Assembly: GCA_017520425.1 (NCBI GenBank)
Contig: JAFXFO010000009.1
Span: forward strand, 30,270 to 94,269
Length of the DNA: 64,000 nucleotides
Direction: 5' to 3'
Source: Lachnospiraceae bacterium
GTDB taxonomy: Bacteria > Bacillota > Clostridia > Lachnospirales > Lachnospiraceae
In this document: piece by piece, positions 59,838 to 64,000 of the stretch
How the letters are laid out: every line of letters starts with the position of its first letter
Numbering within the stretch: the stretch's first letter is position 1
Program-made: the position numbers and the translations under genes
The notes under the pieces: model-generated
What the model saw: the letters and a program-made list of their open reading frames with translations, nothing else
What the model was told of the DNA's origin: nothing
The model's database searches: none

Positions 59838-62075
59838 ATGAAGAACAATTACGAAGAGCGGATTAACCAAATCATCGCAGACCTGACCCTGGAGGAAAAA
59901 GCCAATATGCTTCATGGCATCGGCCTTTTCACCAGTGGTGATGTAAAGGAAAAGGGTATCCCCAGCCTGGAAACCTCAGACGGCCCCATGGGTGTACGTA
60001 ACCAGTTCCCTATGGACAGCTGGTTCCCCATCAACCTTTCCGACGATTTCGTATCCTATATGCCCAGCAACTCTGCCGTAAGTGCTACCTGGAATACGGG
60101 CTGTGCTTATGCAGGAGGGAAGACCCTGGGCGAGGAAGCCAGAGGCCGTGGCAAGGATGTGATTCTGGCACCGGGTATCAATATCAAGAGAGACCCTCTC
60201 TGCGGCCGTAATTTTGAATATATGAGCGAGGACCCTTATCTGGTGGAAGAAATGGTAGTGCCTATGATAAAGGGTATCCAGGAAGCTGATGTGGCAGCCT
60301 GTGTAAAACATTTTGCGGTAAACAATCAGGAGACCAACCGCCTCTGGGTAGATACTATTGTGGATGAAAGAACCCTGCGTGAAATTTATCTGCCCGGTTT
60401 CAAGGCTGCGGTACAGAAAGCAGGCACCTACTCCCTGATGAATGCTTATAATAAGTTTGAAGGGGTACACTGCAGTGCCAACAAGCGTCTGCTGGATGAT
60501 ATCTTAAGAAATGAATGGGGATATGACGGTACTGTCATAAGTGACTGGGGGTCCGTACACTCTACCAAGGAAACTGCGGAAGCAAGCATGGATTTGGAAA
60601 TGAGTGTTACCGTCAATTTTGATGAATATTACTTTGCAAAGCCTCTGGTAGAGGCTGTAAAGAAGGGCGAAGTAAATATGGAGGATGTGGACGCAAAGGT
60701 TCGTAACATCCTGCGTATGATGTACCGTTTGAAGATGCTGGGACCGGAAGCCGCAAACCGTAAGGCCGGTGCTTACAATACTCCTGAGCATCAGCAGGCC
60801 ATCCGTAAGGCGGCAAGAGAGTCACTGGTGCTTTTAAAGAACGAAGACAATATCCTGCCCATTACCAAGGAACGTGTGACTATGGAAGCGGGAGAGAGGG
60901 GTCCTAAGAAGAAGCGTATCGCAGTCATCGGACGCAATGCGGAGCATCAGCATGCAGGCGGTGGCGGAAGTGCGGAGATCAAGGCATTGTATGAAATTTC
61001 ACCCTTGATGGGCATCAAGACCTATCTGGGCGGCAATGCAGAAGTGGTATATGCACCGGGATACTTTATCCCCGGCAAGAAGGAGGATGTAAACGCTGTA
61101 AACTGGCAGGAGACCAGCCTGGAGCGTCAGATCAGCCGCAGAGACTTTATGGGTGAGACCGAGGAACAGCAGAAGCAGCGTGAAGAGGTTATGAATGCCC
61201 GTAAGGCACTCTTGGACGAAGCAGTGGCACTGGCTAAGTCTGCAGATGAGGTTATCTTCGTAGGCGGTTTGAATCATGATTATGATGTGGAAGGCTGGGA
61301 CAGAGACAATATGAAGCTGCCCTATGGTCAGGATGAGCTGATAGAGGCACTTTTAGAGGTCAATCCAAACACCATCGTATCCTTCGTGGCAGGCTCCCCT
61401 GTGGAGATGCCTTGGAGAGATCAGGCGAAGGCCATTCTTTGGTGCTATTTCGCGGGTATGGAAACCGGTCATGCCTTTGCAGAGGTACTCTTTGGTGATG
61501 TGAACCCCAGCGGTAAGCTGCCCGAATCCTTCCCCGCAGAATACACGGATACCGTAACCTACAAAAACGGGGAATTCGGCAAGGAAGACTGCGTGACCTA
61601 CAAGGAAGGCATCTTCTACGGATACCGCTACTACGAGAAGGAAGGTATCAAGCCCGCATTTGCGTTCGGTCACGGACTTTCCTATACTACCTTCAGCATC
61701 AGTGATTTGATGGTGGAAGCATTGCCTCAGGCCGGTGTGGTGAAGGAAGAGGCGGATTTGGAAAAGGCTGCCGTAAAGGTAAGCGTAAAGGTGACTAACA
61801 CCGGTTCGTTAGCAGGTGCGGAAGTGGTACAGTGCTACGTATCCGATACAGAGTGCAGCGTGGAAAGACCGGTGAAGGAATTGAAGGCCTTTGGTAAAGT
61901 ATTTTTACAGCCCGGTGAGACAAAGACCGTAGAGCTGTATGTAAACAACCGCGGACTGGCATTCTATGATGTGGAAAGCAAAGCCTTTGCAGTAGAACCG
62001 GGAGAGTTTGTATTCCACGTGGGCAACAGCTCAGACAGAATCGCAGAAAGTGCAAAAATAGTCTTGACAAAGTAA
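59838..62075 (+). CDS. Glycoside hydrolase family 3, beta-glucosidase type
   Basis: About 745 residues, no signal peptide. N-terminal TIM barrel (NMLHGIGLFTSGDVKEKGIP, DGPMGVR, APGINIKRDPLCGRNFEYMS, KHFAVNNQE) with nucleophile Asp in TVISDWGS, an alpha/beta sandwich (RIAVIGRNAEHQHAGGGGSA), and a C-terminal fibronectin-III-like domain (VKVTNTGSLAGAEVVQCYVS). Start 59838 is preferred over 59835 for ribosome-site spacing. Expected to release glucose or xylose from oligosaccharides in the cytoplasm. Confidence 0.93.
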   Translation: MKNNYEERINQIIADLTLEEKANMLHGIGLFTSGDVKEKGIPSLETSDGPMGVRNQFPMDSWFPINLSDDFVSYMPSNSAVSATWNTGCAYAGGKTLGEEARGRGKDVILAPGINIKRDPLCGRNFEYMSEDPYLVEEMVVPMIKGIQEADVAACVKHFAVNNQETNRLWVDTIVDERTLREIYLPGFKAAVQKAGTYSLMNAYNKFEGVHCSANKRLLDDILRNEWGYDGTVISDWGSVHSTKETAEASMDLEMSVTVNFDEYYFAKPLVEAVKKGEVNMEDVDAKVRNILRMMYRLKMLGPEAANRKAGAYNTPEHQQAIRKAARESLVLLKNEDNILPITKERVTMEAGERGPKKKRIAVIGRNAEHQHAGGGGSAEIKALYEISPLMGIKTYLGGNAEVVYAPGYFIPGKKEDVNAVNWQETSLERQISRRDFMGETEEQQKQREEVMNARKALLDEAVALAKSADEVIFVGGLNHDYDVEGWDRDNMKLPYGQDELIEALLEVNPNTIVSFVAGSPVEMPWRDQAKAILWCYFAGMETGHAFAEVLFGDVNPSGKLPESFPAEYTDTVTYKNGEFGKEDCVTYKEGIFYGYRYYEKEGIKPAFAFGHGLSYTTFSISDLMVEALPQAGVVKEEADLEKAAVKVSVKVTNTGSLAGAEVVQCYVSDTECSVERPVKELKAFGKVFLQPGETKTVELYVNNRGLAFYDVESKAFAVEPGEFVFHVGNSSDRIAESAKIVLTK

Positions 62076-62091
62076 GTTAATCTGATTTATA
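62063..62091 (+). promoter_or_regulatory. Promoter for the metal transporter gene
   Basis: TTGACA (62063-62068, inside the end of the GH3 gene), 17 bp, TTATAT (62086-62091). Transcription would begin near 62097, inside the dyad. Confidence 0.6.
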
Positions 62092-62094
62092 TTT

Positions 62095-62134
62095 CTAGAT
62101 GCAAATGCAACTCATTTGCATCTAGTTTGCTTTT
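62095..62134 (+). terminator. 13-bp perfect dyad: GH3 terminator and/or metal-regulator operator
   Basis: CTAGATGCAAATG pairs with CATTTGCATCTAG (loop CAACT), followed by TTTGCTTTT. It can end the GH3 transcript, but it also covers the expected start site of the transporter promoter, so a Fur-family operator is an alternative reading. Confidence 0.7.
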
Positions 62135-62147
62135 GGAGAGGTTTTTT

Positions 62148-63002
62148 ATGCATGACGTTTTTCATTTTATAGAACATGTGACTCTGGATACCCTGAAGCT
62201 GGTGCCCTTTTTGTTCCTGACCTATCTGGTGATGGAAGCCCTGGAGCACAAAGCAGGAGAAAAAACATATAATGTGGTGAAGAAGGCAGGACGCTTGGGA
62301 CCGGTAGTGGGTTCCCTTGCCGGAGTCTTGCCCCAGTGTGGCTTCTCAGCAGCAGCTTCCAATCTATATGCCGGCAGAGTCATTACCCTGGGTACCCTGA
62401 TAGCCATCTACCTGTCCACCTCGGACGAGATGCTGCCCATCATGATTTCCGCAAAGGTACCGTTTGTTACCATATTGGGAATCTTAGGTATCAAGGTCTT
62501 CATAGGTATGATGGCAGGACTTTTGATTGATGTATTTCTGTCCGCAAGAAGGGACGAACATCATCACATACATGAAATGTGTGAGGAAGAGAACTGCCAC
62601 TGCGAAAAGGGTATTTTCGTGTCCGCATTGATCCACACTGTACACATTACGATTTTTATATTGCTGATTAACTTCATGCTGGAGTTATTATTAGAAACCA
62701 TTGGGGAAGAAATGCTCAGCGGTTTGCTGTTAAATAAACCCATTGCCGGGCAACTGATTGCCGGATTGGTGGGACTGATTCCCAACTGTGCATCTTCCGT
62801 AGCGATTACAGAACTTTACCTGGAAGGAGCACTCGGTCTGGGTGCCATGATGTCAGGTCTGTTAGTGAATGCGGGAATCGGTGTGTTAATCCTGTTTCGC
62901 GTAAACAGAGACCGCAAGGAAAATATCAAAATCCTTTGCCTGCTGTATGCCATCGGTGTGCTGGCGGGTATCGGACTGGAATTTTTGCCCATACAGTTTT
63001 AA
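62148..63002 (+). CDS. Putative manganese/metal transporter membrane protein
   Basis: About 284 residues with 8-10 hydrophobic segments in two similar halves, each with a PQCGFSAAASN / PNCASSVAITE loop. A His/Cys-rich loop in between (EHHHIHEMCEEENCHCEKG, residues about 145-163) could bind metal. It matches what I recall of the putative manganese transporter family of Clostridia, related to ArsP-type permeases. The start 62148 has GGAGAGG upstream. A Fur-family regulator follows in the same direction. Confidence 0.82.
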   Translation: MHDVFHFIEHVTLDTLKLVPFLFLTYLVMEALEHKAGEKTYNVVKKAGRLGPVVGSLAGVLPQCGFSAAASNLYAGRVITLGTLIAIYLSTSDEMLPIMISAKVPFVTILGILGIKVFIGMMAGLLIDVFLSARRDEHHHIHEMCEEENCHCEKGIFVSALIHTVHITIFILLINFMLELLLETIGEEMLSGLLLNKPIAGQLIAGLVGLIPNCASSVAITELYLEGALGLGAMMSGLLVNAGIGVLILFRVNRDRKENIKILCLLYAIGVLAGIGLEFLPIQF

Positions 63003-63033
63003 CGGATTGGAACTGGAGAAAACGAGGTAAATC

Positions 63034-63474
63034 ATGGAAGAGAAAAGAACCTATCCCCAAGGGATAAAGTGGACCAGACAACGCAAGGATGTGTATGATG
63101 TGCTGGAAAGCGCCTCAGAGCCCCTTAGCGCGGTTCAAATATACAATCACATAGAAAAGCACCCTGCGGAGGGAAACTACGCTATTTCGACCATATACCG
63201 CATCCTGACCACATTTGAGGAACAGGGTATGATCACCAAGACCACCTGGCTTGGCGACGACTCCTGCGTATATGAGCTCAAGAGAAATAGCCACACCCAT
63301 TATGCGGTCTGTTTAAGCTGCCACAAAAGAATCCCTCTCCACGACTGCCCCTTCGAGCATATGCACGACCAGAGCCACGAAGAAGAGGAACTACAGGCAG
63401 GCGGCTTCACCGTCACCGGCCACAAACTGGAACTCTACGGCTACTGCAGCACCTGTAACTTCCACAAAGCCTAA
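63034..63474 (+). CDS. Fur-family metal-dependent regulator
   Basis: 146 residues. Winged helix (KWTRQRKDVYDVLESASEPL, STIYRILTTFEEQGMI) and a metal-binding dimer domain with structural zinc motifs CLSCHKR and CSTCNFH. An His/Glu-rich stretch (CPFEHMHDQSHEEEE) adds further ligands. Whether it senses Mn, Zn, Fe or peroxide cannot be told. Co-directional with and 31 bp after the metal transporter, which it probably controls. Confidence 0.92.
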   Translation: MEEKRTYPQGIKWTRQRKDVYDVLESASEPLSAVQIYNHIEKHPAEGNYAISTIYRILTTFEEQGMITKTTWLGDDSCVYELKRNSHTHYAVCLSCHKRIPLHDCPFEHMHDQSHEEEELQAGGFTVTGHKLELYGYCSTCNFHKA

Positions 63475-63517
63475 GAAAACCATGAAAAATACTGGCTCCA
63501 TAACCCATGAAAGCCCG

Positions 63518-63536
63518 TTTTTCGGCGGTTTCCGCC
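63518..63536 (+). other. Short GC hairpin after the Fur-family gene
   Basis: CGGCGG TTT CCGCCG. No T-run on either strand; possibly a weak transcript end. The rest of 63475-63597 shows no gene. Confidence 0.4.
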
Positions 63537-63597
63537 GCAAATGTGAAAGTTGATTAAAATAAATAAAAAATTTCTTCAATTTTTGTTAAAAAAGTAC

Positions 63598-63626
63598 TTG
63601 CATTCTTGGAAACCTTGTGTTAATAT
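63598..63626 (+). promoter_or_regulatory. tRNA-Lys promoter
   Basis: TTGCAT (63598-63603), 17 bp, TAATAT (63621-63626), 40 bp before the mature tRNA 5' end. Confidence 0.65.
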
Positions 63627-63666
63627 AAGTCTTGTCGTTGAGAACGACACAAACAAACGAAGAAAT

Positions 63667-63739
63667 GGACCGCTAGCTCAGTTGGTAGAGCACCTGACTC
63701 TTAATCAGGGTGTCCAGGGTTCGAGCCCCTGGCGGTCCA
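63667..63739 (+). tRNA. tRNA-Lys (anticodon CTT)
   Basis: Acceptor GGACCGC/GCGGTCC, D-arm with GCTCAGTTGGTAGAGC, anticodon stem CCTGA/TCAGG with loop CTCTTAA (anticodon CTT), T-arm CCAGGGTTCGAGCCCCTGG. 73 nt, CCA not encoded. Confidence 0.95.
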
Positions 63740-63768
63740 CTACGAAGGACTGATTTTGAGGACGTAGG

Positions 63769-63793
63769 AGCCTTGGGGTTGGTTCTTTTTTTT
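63769..63793 (+). terminator. tRNA-Lys terminator
   Basis: GAGCC pairs with GGTTC around an 8-nt loop, followed by eight Ts. Confidence 0.65.
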
Positions 63794-63819
63794 GCGCGTA
63801 TGACTGAGCCGTGCGTATG

Positions 63820-63879
63820 AAAAGGCAGGGACATTTCGTGGGAGCTTGCTCACTAAGAAATGTTTCTGCCTTTTTATAC
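63820..63879. terminator. Large hairpin downstream of tRNA-Lys
   Basis: AAAAGGCAGGGACATTTC pairs with GAAATGTTTCTGCCTTTT (two G-U pairs); the loop contains a second hairpin (GTGGGAGC/GCTCAC). A T-run follows. Confidence 0.6.
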
Positions 63880-63883
63880 ATAG

Positions 63884-64000
63884 GGCGAAGCCCGCGACAA
63901 CGGCATCGTGCTTACACTTCCTGAGCTTAAGGATATCATCGTTTCGTCTGTTTCGAGCCTTAAGTTTGAGGGCTCAAAGGCTAATTACGGCACAAATGGC
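63884..64000 (+). other. Open frame at the right edge, possible partial gene
   Basis: After a TAG at 63881, one frame stays open to the window end, reading ARDNGIVLTLPELKDIIVSS and on to KANYGTNG. No ATG or ribosome site; a GTG at 63908 is possible. Not recognised. It may be the decayed end or the unclear start of a gene beyond the window. Confidence 0.2.

Overview
The window reads as chromosomal DNA of a Clostridia bacterium, most likely family Lachnospiraceae. This is inferred from moderate GC with AGGAGG-type ribosome sites, many HTH-plus-helical-repeat regulators, and genes for MecA, VanW, GH27/GH3 enzymes, a B12-type radical SAM protein with a long C-terminal extension, a putative manganese transporter and Rpn-type nucleases. 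Two tRNA genes (Pro-CGG, Lys-CTT) are present; no rRNA, CRISPR array or intact prophage was seen.

Layout. 1-8.5 kb is a block of drug-response-like genes: a cut MerR/TipAS regulator, HTH regulators, an HTH-methyltransferase fusion with HAD and Nudix genes, an ORF6N protein, an ABC-F ATPase behind a leader peptide and terminator, and a MerR regulator. 8.4-11.1 kb (minus strand) holds a reverse transcriptase split by one in-frame amber codon, a heavily folded non-coding segment just upstream of it, a translationally coupled AraC/nucleotidyltransferase-like gene, and the remnant of an internally deleted methyltransferase. 11.1-19.4 kb carries an EF-hand-like protein behind a structured leader, a membrane protein, CapA, a ferredoxin-type aldo-keto reductase, galactokinase and a phosphoesterase. 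19.4-21.4 kb is an AT-rich patch with a frameshifted toxin-like fragment, a probable immunity gene and an Rpn nuclease. 24.5-27.8 kb is an AT-rich operon of MarR, two ArsA-like ATPases and a small protein. 28-32 kb holds a chemoreceptor, a HExxH protein, endonuclease III and an exonuclease. 31.9-36.9 kb (minus strand) holds an AraC activator, an SPFH/ribbon-helix-helix operon and two GH27 enzymes. 37-42.5 kb has VanW and an AIR-synthase/Lrp/aminotransferase/TrmL operon. 44.9-53.3 kb has hydrolases, a two-component system and a LanFEG-like transporter with an S41 protease. 53.4-58.6 kb has mecA and a tandem pair of zinc-ribbon membrane proteins. 58.8-64 kb has tRNA-Pro, an aldo-keto reductase, GH3, a metal transporter with a Fur-family regulator, and tRNA-Lys.

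The strongest candidates for undescribed biology are the reverse transcriptase, folded RNA and AraC/NTase-like locus (possibly disabled here by the amber codon), the MarR-ArsA-small protein-ArsA operon with matching operator half-sites at two promoters, and the attenuator in front of the ABC-F gene. All functions are inferred from reading sequence; no database search was made.
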